Shown: positions 1 through 6,141 of the stretch, in pieces | Position numbering within the stretch: the first letter of the stretch is position 1 | How the letters are laid out: each line of letters starts with the position of its first letter | Source of the DNA: Clostridia bacterium | GTDB taxonomy: Bacteria > Bacillota > Clostridia > Oscillospirales > CAG-272 | Assembly (NCBI GenBank): GCA_017408535.1 | Contig: JAFQUL010000025.1 | Location: 1-6,151 of the forward strand | DNA: 6,151 bases | Direction of reading: 5' to 3' | Translations under genes and position numbers: made by a program | Notes under the pieces: model-generated | What the model saw: the letters and a program-made list of their open reading frames with translations, nothing else | The model's database searches: none | Told to the model about the DNA's origin: nothing

Positions 1-702
1 GGCGAAGAAAAAGAATACCGTGCAGACGTATTTTTCTCCTCAATGCCGGTAAAGGACCTGGTAGCGGCTATGAACGACGTGCCTGAGGAGGTTTCAGTTA
101 CCGCCGCAGATCTGCCCTACAGAGATTTCATTACCGTTGGACTGCTTCTTGACAGAATAAATCTTAAAAACGAAACAGATAAAAAGACCCTCGGCAATAT
201 AGTTCCTGACTGCTGGATATACATCCAGGAAAGGGAAGTGAGACTTGGCAGACTTCAGATATTCAACAACTGGTCTCCCTATATGGTATCCGACCCCGAA
301 AACAATGTATGGATCGGTCTTGAGTATTTCTGTGACGAGGGTGACGATCTTTGGAGTATGTCTGACGAAGATTTTATCACCTTCGCAAAGAACGAGCTTG
401 TTTCCATCGGTATAATTGATGAAGATGCAGTGAAGGATGCAGTCAGAATTAAGGTCAAAAAGGCATATCCTGCCTACTTTGACGGATATGAAAACTTCTC
501 CGTTATCAGAGAGCATCTCGATTCAATTGAGAATCTGTACTGCATCGGCCGTAACGGTCAGCATCGCTATAACAATATGGATCACTCAATGCTTACCGCT
601 ATCACCGCAGTGAGAGCCTTCTCCCGCGGGGACAGCGACCGCTCGGATATCTGGAACGTGAACACCGAGAAGGAGTATCACGAGACCAAAAAGGCAGAAT
701 GA
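1..702 (+). CDS. NAD(P)/FAD-dependent oxidoreductase, UDP-galactopyranose mutase-like (C-terminal part, 5' truncated)
   Basis: The frame is open from base 1, so the visible 233 residues are the C-terminal part of a gene that begins outside the window; the ATG at 43 is internal. Recognisable blocks are SSMPVKDL (about residues 13-20 of the fragment), IVPDCWIYIQE, a GRLQIFNNWSPYM stretch, and near the end GRNGQHRYNNMDHSM (bases 547-591). I recognise the last as the C-terminal FAD-contacting segment of bacterial flavoproteins related to UDP-galactopyranose mutase and HemY-type amine oxidases. The Rossmann dinucleotide-binding N-terminus would lie upstream and cannot be checked. Such enzymes are cytosolic and often sit among surface-polysaccharide genes; the membrane glycosyltransferase candidate directly downstream fits that. 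The substrate is unknown, and true UDP-galactopyranose mutase activity should not be assumed. The stop codon overlaps the ribosome site of the next gene, which suggests translational coupling. Confidence 0.85.
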   Translation, partial: GEEKEYRADVFFSSMPVKDLVAAMNDVPEEVSVTAADLPYRDFITVGLLLDRINLKNETDKKTLGNIVPDCWIYIQEREVRLGRLQIFNNWSPYMVSDPENNVWIGLEYFCDEGDDLWSMSDEDFITFAKNELVSIGIIDEDAVKDAVRIKVKKAYPAYFDGYENFSVIREHLDSIENLYCIGRNGQHRYNNMDHSMLTAITAVRAFSRGDSDRSDIWNVNTEKEYHETKKAE

Positions 703-708
703 GAGGTG
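701..708 (+). promoter_or_regulatory. Ribosome binding site that sets a TTG start
   Basis: GAGAGGTG overlaps the TGA stop (700-702) of the flavoprotein gene and lies 6 bases before the TTG at 715. There is no in-frame ATG until well into the second hydrophobic region of the downstream protein, so this site supports the TTG start and suggests coupled translation. Confidence 0.75.
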
Positions 709-714
709 TGACAG

Positions 715-2322
715 TTGAATAAGGCAAAAAAGATAACTGCGTATGCCGTTTCTCTTATCGTTCTCATTATCTCTCTCGGAATATCCGTATACTATATCGT
801 AGGGCCCTCTGCCGCCGAGTTTCATGCCGATTGCTCAGATACTCTCTACTGGGCAAACGCAAGCTACGAGTCGGGAAAAACCGTCAGCAGTACCTTCTTC
901 TATTCAGCACTTCTTCCCTTCGGCGGTCAGCTTATTATGTTGCCGCTTATCGGGATATTCGGTTTTTCCCTTACCGCACATACAGTTGGTATGATAATAT
1001 TTACCCTCATATTTGCGGCGGCACTGTATTTTGTATTCCGATCTGTGGGTATGTCGCTGCCGGCATCCTTCTCTTCTGTCGGCGTGATGCTTATGATCTT
1101 CTCGGTATCAAAGAAGATGCGGGAAATGTTCTACGGACACGTTATCTACTATAGCCTCGGAATACTGTTCTTTGCCCTGCTTATCGGTGCGGTGTTGCGT
1201 CTTATCGCATGCCTTGAAAAGAAAAGGTCTGTCCTGCATATATCCGCTATGGCTGTCATTACCGCTGTGCTTGGCGCAGGTGTGGCAACTGACGGTCTGC
1301 AGGTGATCGTGCTTTCCACCGCCCCCGTTATCTTTGCTTTGTTTATAGACACTCTTCTTGACGGGGACAAAAAGCTTTTCTCACGGGAAAATATCCCCGC
1401 AGGACTGTCTCTTCTTATCCTCGGCGTATCGACCCTGATCGGTATGGCGGTAATGAAGGTGCTTTCAAGCGGCGTTACCGCCGGCTATGCCCAGGGCTAT
1501 TCCACCTATGACTCAATGAACGATTGGGTAGAGAACTTTCTGTCCTTTCCGCAAAAGTATTTCTCACTTATCGGAGTGTCTGTAGTACAGAATGCCCCTC
1601 TCTTTGACTTTGCCTCCGTTATTAATATCTTAAGGATAGTATTCGGTCTTGCAGTACTTATCGTGCCTATACTTGCGGCGGCAAAATACCGTAAGCTGAA
1701 ACACAGAAGTGTCAGAATAATCACCCTTGCTCATTTCTTCGTTTCCGCCTTCGTGCTTTTCGGCTTTGTGTTCGGAAAGCTTGCCGCGGCTAACTGGAGA
1801 CTAATTCCCATGTACGGTACCGGGGTATTGGCAACTCTCGCTTTCCTTTGGGAGCTTTTCTCTCACGGTGCTGTAGCTAAGCGTATATCCTGCCTTATCC
1901 TCATATTTATTCTTGCCGTCGGTATAGTAGCAGGAGCCGAGACTGCTTGCCTTCCGAGTGAGAACGAGGATAACGAGCATCTATACGAGCTGTCTGAATA
2001 TCTTACAGAAAACGGTCTTACCTACGGCTATGCCGATTATTGGGAGGCGCAGGCTATTTCCGTCATTGAAGGCCCTGATATTAAGGTACTGGGCATCCGT
2101 GTCCGCGACAGCGGAGATATAGAGATGTATCCCTATCAGACCGATTCGCTTTGGTACGGTGCTGACCGAGAGGAATATTTCGTAATACTCGATTCCTCGG
2201 ATAAGATGAAATATCTCCGGTCACTGAGCTACGTAAATGCCGCTGATTATCTTGTTTCAAGTGACAGCGTAGGTTCATATACTGTATTTGTCTTCAGCGA
2301 AGATCCTCTCCCAGCAGAATAA
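715..2322 (+). CDS. Polytopic membrane protein, GT-C-fold glycosyltransferase candidate
   Basis: This is a 535-residue protein with about 11-12 hydrophobic segments (roughly residues 8-30, 67-92, 95-117, 121-137, 145-171, 176-195, 198-220, 231-256, 305-332, 340-365, 371-388 and 397-417), then a soluble C-terminal domain of about 115 residues. The first extracytoplasmic loop carries two nearby acidic residues (D39, D42) in the stretch EFHADCSDTLYW. An acidic motif in this loop is typical of GT-C enzymes, which use polyprenyl-phosphate sugars on the outer face of the membrane. NWRLIPMYG (about 370-378) recalls the R/Y-P motif late in GT39-type proteins, and LTYGYADYWEAQ in the tail resembles the C-terminal domain of similar clostridial membrane proteins. 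The start is TTG. It lies 12 bases after the flavoprotein gene, so the two are almost surely cotranscribed. The GT-C call is inference from topology and motifs; donor and acceptor are unknown. A flippase or a membrane protein without catalytic activity is the alternative. Confidence 0.7.
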   Translation: MNKAKKITAYAVSLIVLIISLGISVYYIVGPSAAEFHADCSDTLYWANASYESGKTVSSTFFYSALLPFGGQLIMLPLIGIFGFSLTAHTVGMIIFTLIFAAALYFVFRSVGMSLPASFSSVGVMLMIFSVSKKMREMFYGHVIYYSLGILFFALLIGAVLRLIACLEKKRSVLHISAMAVITAVLGAGVATDGLQVIVLSTAPVIFALFIDTLLDGDKKLFSRENIPAGLSLLILGVSTLIGMAVMKVLSSGVTAGYAQGYSTYDSMNDWVENFLSFPQKYFSLIGVSVVQNAPLFDFASVINILRIVFGLAVLIVPILAAAKYRKLKHRSVRIITLAHFFVSAFVLFGFVFGKLAAANWRLIPMYGTGVLATLAFLWELFSHGAVAKRISCLILIFILAVGIVAGAETACLPSENEDNEHLYELSEYLTENGLTYGYADYWEAQAISVIEGPDIKVLGIRVRDSGDIEMYPYQTDSLWYGADREEYFVILDSSDKMKYLRSLSYVNAADYLVSSDSVGSYTVFVFSEDPLPAE

Positions 2323-2330
2323 ACCTCCCG

Positions 2331-2337
2331 AAAGGAG
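2331..2337 (+). promoter_or_regulatory. Ribosome binding site that sets the DUF4085 start at 2345
   Basis: AAAGGAG stands 7 bases before the ATG at 2345. It selects this ATG over an in-frame TTG at 2288, which lies inside the preceding gene and has no ribosome site. The chosen start also gives an N-terminus MKFFTPEWY that fits the family. Confidence 0.8.
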
Positions 2338-2344
2338 CTTCAGA

Positions 2345-3199
2345 ATGAAATTTTTTACTCCCGAGTGGTATAGAGCCGTACAGCTGGCATCCCTCGGACT
2401 TAATTTTAAGAGCTGCACCGCGGCGGCAGACCCCCGTGACGGTGACTACGACAGGCAATATGAAAAGTGGGTAAAAGACCAGCTTTCCTATGAAAAAAAG
2501 GTATCAAAGATGACCTTTATCGACCAGTTCCCCGCTCCCGACCCTGTGTCTATGTCATTTCTCCCGGCCACAGAAAAGGATGCTATCAAAAAGGACTATG
2601 AGGCATCGGTTGATGAATTTAAGGCTATGTTTGACGGCCGTGAGAAATATGACGAGGAAAGGCTGAGAGCTGAATACAGAAAAACGGCAGAGGAGGAGAC
2701 AGAGAGAATATCCGCTCTTCTTCCTGAGGAAATTCTGTCAATGATCCCCGACCGCCGTTTCATCGGTATATCTCTCCTGCCGCCCAAGGCAAAGAAAAAG
2801 CTTGACCGTCTGGCAAAGGAATGTGACTGTAAAGTAAAAGATACCCTTGCAGACTATGATAAGTATTATTTCGGTATAGAAGAGTCTCTTCCCCCGTGTT
2901 TTACAAATGATGGGTTTGCCCTTCACGATGCAGCAGTCACCGGGTACTTGTGCGAGGATGACTCAGTGACGCTTACTCTCGATACCGAGTATAGCTACTC
3001 AAATATAAGCCGTATTACCCTGAGCGGAGTTACCGAGGTAAATGGTGACCCAATGGGTGCCTTCTGGCTCTATGACGAACTTCATACCGATGGCGATAAC
3101 ATCACCCTCGGTGTGCTTATGTCAAAAGATGACAGGGTATTTACCTTTGAGTGTACCTTCAAAAAGGCAGAAACGGAAGTAACTCTCAGAAAAATATAA
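2345..3199 (+). CDS. DUF4085-family protein of unknown function
   Basis: The protein has 284 residues and neither signal peptide nor membrane segments, so it is probably cytosolic. It opens with MKFFTPEWYRAVQ, close to the MKYFTKEWYE start I associate with DUF4085. The middle (about residues 75-130) is charged and helical, rich in E, K and R, and may form a coiled coil. The last 95 residues look like beta strands (LHDAAVTGYLCEDDSVTLTLD, then ISRITLSGV) and include GAFWLYDEL at about 238-246, matching the G-x-WLYDE block of that family. The gene begins 22 bases after the membrane-protein gene and ends 10 bases before a terminator, so it is the last gene of the operon. No biochemical role is known to me for this family, and the operon position alone does not show that it acts in glycan synthesis. 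Family assignment is from memory of motif order. Confidence 0.75.
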   Translation: MKFFTPEWYRAVQLASLGLNFKSCTAAADPRDGDYDRQYEKWVKDQLSYEKKVSKMTFIDQFPAPDPVSMSFLPATEKDAIKKDYEASVDEFKAMFDGREKYDEERLRAEYRKTAEEETERISALLPEEILSMIPDRRFIGISLLPPKAKKKLDRLAKECDCKVKDTLADYDKYYFGIEESLPPCFTNDGFALHDAAVTGYLCEDDSVTLTLDTEYSYSNISRITLSGVTEVNGDPMGAFWLYDELHTDGDNITLGVLMSKDDRVFTFECTFKKAETEVTLRKI

Positions 3200-3209
3200 T
3201 ATCAGTACA

Positions 3210-3243
3210 AAACCGCCGCAGGAAAAAAGACCTGCGGCGGTTT
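3210..3243. terminator. Rho-independent terminator, probably bidirectional
   Basis: A perfect 13-bp stem (AAACCGCCGCAGG at 3210-3222 against 3231-3243) encloses an 8-base A-rich loop. On the plus strand the stem runs into TTTCTTACTTTT and ends the three-gene operon. Read in the other direction it ends in TTTTG, just after the stop codon of the minus-strand small membrane protein, so it may serve both convergent units. Confidence 0.9.
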
Positions 3244-3244
3244 C

Positions 3245-3502
3245 TTACTTTTGACAGCTTCTCTTTACTATGTAATCGTAGAATAGCGCTCCCCCAACCA
3301 CAAGAACTAGGGACATAAATATATGCTCTGCCCAAAAGGGAAGGAGTACTATACTTCTGAGCCGTCTCTCCCCCTCTGAAAAAAATACCGCTCCGATTAT
3401 GTAAATAATATTGAAGATAATGGCAGATAATCCAAAGGACAAAATAAGGTTAGAGCCTCCCGACAGCTTAAAGCTCTTTATTTCCGAAAGCCGCTTTCTC
3501 AA
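3245..3502 (-). CDS. Small two-helix membrane protein, unrecognised
   Basis: This 85-residue protein has two clear hydrophobic helices (about residues 18-41 and 59-79), a basic N-terminus (MRKRLSEIK), a charged loop (SEGERRLRS) and a basic end (KRSCQK). The positive-inside pattern suggests both ends are cytoplasmic, though the basic loop makes this uncertain. I do not recognise a family. The case for a real gene is a complete GGAGGT ribosome site 8 bases before the TTG start, balanced codon composition unlike the AT-rich DNA just upstream, and a tail that ends next to a terminator. It converges on the DUF4085 gene and has no same-strand neighbour. An integral membrane peptide of this size could be a modulator of a larger complex or an orphan; nothing here indicates which. 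Confidence 0.65.
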   Translation of the reverse strand: MRKRLSEIKSFKLSGGSNLILSFGLSAIIFNIIYIIGAVFFSEGERRLRSIVLLPFWAEHIFMSLVLVVGGALFYDYIVKRSCQK

Positions 3503-3510
3503 ACAAAAAC

Positions 3511-3516
3511 ACCTCC
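3511..3516 (-). promoter_or_regulatory. Consensus Shine-Dalgarno site for the TTG start at 3502
   Basis: The minus strand reads GGAGGTG, fully complementary to the core anti-Shine-Dalgarno sequence, with 8 bases before TTG at 3502-3500. It is the main reason to accept the 85-residue membrane protein and its non-ATG start. Confidence 0.75.
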
Positions 3517-3970
3517 AACAGTATAAAAATACACAAAACAGTGAATAACTGATGAATATTTATAAATATACTCAAAAAAGAATCAACATTCGATATTATA
3601 TAAAAAAACAGCACTTTAATATAAAAATATAATGCAGATATTTGGTCTGATCTTATATATTTTCTTGCTTGATTATAGCATTTCAAAATCTGAAAAACAA
3701 TGATAAAATAAAGGAAAAATCGACATATATTACCAAAAGTCCGGCTTATATACCATAATTTATAAAAACATTGTAATAATTGGATATAGTTAAAGGTATA
3801 ATGTCGAAAAATAAGATATGCAAAAGAATAAATATGCATAAATATAAAGAAATTCTGCAACTATTAAAAATAAATCAAAATAATCCCAGAATTTTTATAC
3901 ATTTAACCTTTTTATCCTATATTTTTTGACATCACATTCCTACATTTTTCCCCGAAAAAAGCAAAAAAAC
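3517..3970. other. AT-rich intergenic island without a convincing intact gene
   Basis: By hand count bases 3541-3960 are about 22% G+C, far below the flanking genes, and the plus strand of 3541-3900 has many more A than T (about 171 against 112). The island begins at the ribosome site of the small membrane protein and runs to an isolated hairpin. Only short plus-strand open stretches are visible, such as a 42-codon ATG frame at 3801-3929 and a 23-codon frame at 3632-3703; neither has a well-spaced ribosome site. A 130-codon minus-strand open frame (3860-3468) has a TTG start, no ribosome site and a product made mostly of F, I, Y and L, so I do not call it. The stretch may be a decayed gene, foreign DNA or simply a long spacer. 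Confidence 0.6.
3559..3586 (-). promoter_or_regulatory. Possible promoter for the small membrane protein
   Basis: On the minus strand TTGATT (3586-3581) and TATAAA (3564-3559) are 16 bases apart, which would give a leader of about 50 bases. The surrounding DNA is about 78% A+T, so such matches arise easily by chance. Confidence 0.3.
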
Positions 3971-4003
3971 GCCGTCAGTTTACAGAAATTGGTAAAAGAC
4001 GGC
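3971..4003. terminator. Terminator-like hairpin, no obvious upstream gene
   Basis: GCCGTC (3971-3976) pairs with GACGGC (3998-4003). Inside, TTTAC (3979-3983) pairs with GTAAA (3992-3996) across a small internal loop, capped by 8 unpaired bases. On the plus strand TTTTT follows directly; on the minus strand GTTTTTTTGC and another T run follow. It could stop readthrough into the promoter at 4027-4054, or be the leftover end of a lost gene in the AT-rich island. Confidence 0.65.
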
Positions 4004-4026
4004 TTTTTGACTGCGTTTTCTTGAAC

Positions 4027-4054
4027 TTGAAGTCTTGCAAAAATATGATATAAT
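4027..4054 (+). promoter_or_regulatory. Sigma-A-type promoter with extended -10, for the DUF6514-like gene
   Basis: TTGAAG (4027-4032) and a perfect TATAAT (4049-4054) are 16 bases apart, and TGA immediately before the -10 gives the extended TGn element. Transcription should begin near 4061, leaving a leader of about 36 bases before the ATG at 4097. Confidence 0.75.
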
Positions 4055-4096
4055 TTTTACAGAAGCGACAGTAAGAGAGAAGAGGAGATAGAGGTT

Positions 4097-4435
4097 ATGG
4101 TAAAGAACGGAGCGATCCCCGGCGAAAGAAGATACGGTATCAAAAAGAGCACCGTGCGTTGTTCCATCAAAAATCTGGGCAGTAGCTCTGTCCTTGTCTA
4201 CCGCCTGGTCAGATGCGATGATACCGTATATGACGGTTATGATGGGAATGTCCTGAGGGAATACTATTCCATATCAGTTATCCGCATAGGAGATGACGGC
4301 ACCAGAGACGAAAAGCTCCTCAGAGACGTGTCACGGAGCTACAGCGAGGCAGTATCATTTTACGAAAAATTTGTTAGAGGCACCGTTACCCCAGTCACCG
4401 CAGAAGAAATAATGGATGACCTCCTGGGTGCATAA
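4097..4435 (+). CDS. DUF6514-like small protein of unknown function
   Basis: The protein has 112 residues, no signal peptide and no membrane segment. The order of elements resembles DUF6514 proteins of Clostridia: a YGI motif near the start (residues 13-15), a central beta region with YYSISV (56-61), then LLRDVSRS (74-81), a helix, and a TPVTAEEIMDDLLG end recalling the family's conserved L-x-D-x-x-x-D-F-L tail. The assignment is from memory of that pattern and is moderately sure. AGGAG at 4083-4087 lies 9 bases before the ATG; a second GAGGT directly abuts the start and is too close to serve. The gene stands alone between its own promoter and terminator, so context gives no hint of function. 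It converges on the CLC antiporter gene. Confidence 0.75.
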   Translation: MVKNGAIPGERRYGIKKSTVRCSIKNLGSSSVLVYRLVRCDDTVYDGYDGNVLREYYSISVIRIGDDGTRDEKLLRDVSRSYSEAVSFYEKFVRGTVTPVTAEEIMDDLLGA

Positions 4436-4444
4436 ACACGAATA

Positions 4445-4474
4445 AAAAAATTCCTGCAGCAGCAGGAATTTTTT
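4445..4474. terminator. Bidirectional terminator between convergent genes
   Basis: A 13-bp stem (AAAAAATTCCTGC at 4445-4457 against 4462-4474) has a 4-base loop AGCA. The A run on one side and T run on the other give a U-tail in both directions, so it can end both the DUF6514-like transcript (stop codon ends at 4435) and the CLC transcript (stop at 4487-4485). Confidence 0.9.
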
Positions 4475-4484
4475 CGTTTTGTTT

Positions 4485-6077
4485 TTACTTGCGGACTATC
4501 TCGTGGTCCTTGCCCACAAGGCCGGATAGCAACGCGCGTATCTCATCCTCATCATAGAACTTGGCACGGAGAGTCACGGTGTCTCCTTCAAGAAGCTTCT
4601 TTTCTCCGTCGTGGTCCATATCCTCCTCTGCTTCACTGGCACGTGTAACTCCGGTCACCACCGCTGACGACGGCCACATTATATCTCTTACTGTTTTTCC
4701 GATCACGAAGGCGCCGTGGGATACCCGCATTTCAAAATAGGCGATCACCGGCTGCTTTCCGCGGTTCTGAGTCTCCTCCATCCTCTCAAGTGCTATATCG
4801 TAGAAGGGTGTTTGATTGAGAAGTGCTACTACTGCGTTTACCGTAAATACCACCAGCGCCGCAAAGAAAAGATTATCCGCACTTCCGGTCAGCTCAATGA
4901 ACAGCACTGTTGCCGTAAGCGGTGCTCTCAGAGTACCGCCGATAAAACCGCAGGTACAGAGAATAACGATAACCGGGAAGGTATCACCCGGCATTCCCAT
5001 AAAGACAAGAAGCTTTGCGATAAGTGCACCGGTCAGCGCGCCGATAGCCAGGGTAGGAATGAATATTCCTCCGGTAACACCGCTGTCGGTTATGAGCAGC
5101 ATCATAATGAGGCGGACTGCAACAAGCACTGCCAGATATATGACCGTTCTGTTGTTTTCCGTTACGTGATGGATCACATCGTGACCGCTGTATATCGCAT
5201 CGGCAAAAAGAAATCCGAACAGACCAGTAATAACGAATACCGCGACTGTTTTAATGTAACCGTTAATATATTTTTTCAGCCTTTCCGTCAGTCGGCCGAA
5301 AAGAGCAATGGACACGTCGAATAGTCCTACTCCGAGAGCTATCAGGAGACCTGCGAGAATAAGATGTCCGATCTGAGATAATTCAAGTGCCGGGAGCACA
5401 CCGAAATCAAACAGCTCCGCACTCATACCGAAAATTGAACAGAGCAGACGGTTTACAGCTGTGGCAGATACAACAGATATCGATACAATAAGCACCAGCA
5501 TAGGGGTAAAACGCTTGTGTATCTCTTCAAGAGCAAAGAGTATTCCCGAAAAGGGGGAGCCTGTTGCTACCGCAAATCCGGCACCGGCACCTCCGGTCAT
5601 AACGTATCTGCTCCAGGTTGAGCGGTTTTTTGAAATACTGCCGCACATACCGCCTATAGCGGTACCCATAAGCACCGCAGGGCCTTCACTGCCGAGAGGT
5701 ACACCGCCGATATAGCTTATCATACTGCCGACAAATGTACCTACAAGAGTTCTAAGCCACTTAAATGACAGAACTCCGCGCAAAACGCCCTCGCTTCTCG
5801 GTATGCCGCCGCCCTTTACCTCGGGGAGCTTTTTGTGGAGTAGAGCCATACATGACCCCAGCAGCACAAGGCCGCAGAATACCGCACTGATCCATATCCA
5901 TGACCCACGGGATGCAGAGTATACCCATCTCGATATCTCTTCTGCCCATTTCGCCGTCAGCTTAAAGAAAAAAGTAAAAGCACCGGTAACAGCACCGCAT
6001 ACTACCCCGTAAAAAATACAGGGCATTACGTTGGCAATATATTCTTTATATTTGTATTCCTTCTTGTTTTCCTTCAT
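4485..6077 (-). CDS. CLC-family anion/proton antiporter with C-terminal TrkA-C (RCK_C) domain
   Basis: This 530-residue membrane protein covers the full CLC transport domain (about residues 15-430) followed by a TrkA-C domain (about 448-525). CLC proteins are homodimers with one anion path per subunit. Visible landmarks, aligned by eye to E. coli ClcA, are: GGGIP at 89-93 where ClcA has GSGIP; GSEGP at 129-133 with the gating glutamate E131 (ClcA E148); EE at 184-185 with E185 matching the internal proton glutamate E203; GGIFIP at 336-341 with F339 matching F357; and Y426 in TPFYDIAL matching Y445. Both proton glutamates are present, so by family knowledge it should be an exchanger and not a channel. 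The anion is probably chloride or a similar ion, but the central serine is glycine here. The TrkA-C domain, seen in many Bacillota CLCs, is expected to bind a small ligand and regulate transport. The start is the ATG at 6077, 8 bases after AAGAGG; an in-frame TTG at 6083 is only 2 bases from that site. Confidence 0.93.
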   Translation of the reverse strand: MKENKKEYKYKEYIANVMPCIFYGVVCGAVTGAFTFFFKLTAKWAEEISRWVYSASRGSWIWISAVFCGLVLLGSCMALLHKKLPEVKGGGIPRSEGVLRGVLSFKWLRTLVGTFVGSMISYIGGVPLGSEGPAVLMGTAIGGMCGSISKNRSTWSRYVMTGGAGAGFAVATGSPFSGILFALEEIHKRFTPMLVLIVSISVVSATAVNRLLCSIFGMSAELFDFGVLPALELSQIGHLILAGLLIALGVGLFDVSIALFGRLTERLKKYINGYIKTVAVFVITGLFGFLFADAIYSGHDVIHHVTENNRTVIYLAVLVAVRLIMMLLITDSGVTGGIFIPTLAIGALTGALIAKLLVFMGMPGDTFPVIVILCTCGFIGGTLRAPLTATVLFIELTGSADNLFFAALVVFTVNAVVALLNQTPFYDIALERMEETQNRGKQPVIAYFEMRVSHGAFVIGKTVRDIMWPSSAVVTGVTRASEAEEDMDHDGEKKLLEGDTVTLRAKFYDEDEIRALLSGLVGKDHEIVRK

Positions 6078-6085
6078 TTTCAACG

Positions 6086-6091
6086 CCTCTT
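6086..6091 (-). promoter_or_regulatory. Ribosome binding site that sets the CLC start at 6077
   Basis: The minus strand reads AAGAGG, 8 bases from the ATG at 6077-6075 but only 2 bases from the in-frame TTG at 6083. The spacing favours the ATG and removes two residues from the longest open frame. Confidence 0.7.
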
Positions 6092-6112
6092 GGAAAAAAT
6101 ATATGCTACTGT

Positions 6113-6141
6113 ATTATACCCCAAAAAACGAATTTTGTCGA
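6113..6141 (-). promoter_or_regulatory. Near-consensus sigma-A promoter for the CLC gene
   Basis: On the minus strand TCGACA (6141-6136, five of six bases of the -35 consensus) and TATAAT (6118-6113, perfect) are 17 bases apart. The predicted start of transcription is near 6106, giving a leader of about 29 bases, too short for a known riboswitch. Upstream DNA beyond 6151 is not visible, so operators there cannot be judged. Confidence 0.8.

Noticed and set aside
94..516. A 140-codon minus-strand open frame opposite the flavoprotein.
   Set aside because: The plus-strand frame has strongly conserved flavoprotein motifs across the same bases; the antisense frame shows no family features.
2288..2344. 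Extending the DUF4085 protein by 19 residues to a TTG at 2288.
   Set aside because: That start lies within the preceding gene and lacks a ribosome site, whereas the ATG at 2345 has AAAGGAG at ideal spacing and a family-like N-terminus.
3801..3929. A 42-codon plus-strand ATG frame with AAAGG just upstream.
   Set aside because: AAAGG is only 4 bases from the ATG, the TATAAT there overlaps the start codon itself, and the product has no recognisable features; kept only as part of the decayed-gene idea.
3926..3931. A perfect TTGACA on the plus strand that could be a -35 box.
   Set aside because: The bases 16-18 positions downstream are C-rich and contain no -10-like hexamer.
4716..5324. A 202-codon plus-strand open frame antisense to the CLC gene.
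   Set aside because: It lies wholly within a well-supported CLC gene, its product is rich in C, K, R and N with no recognisable fold, and it is a typical antisense shadow.
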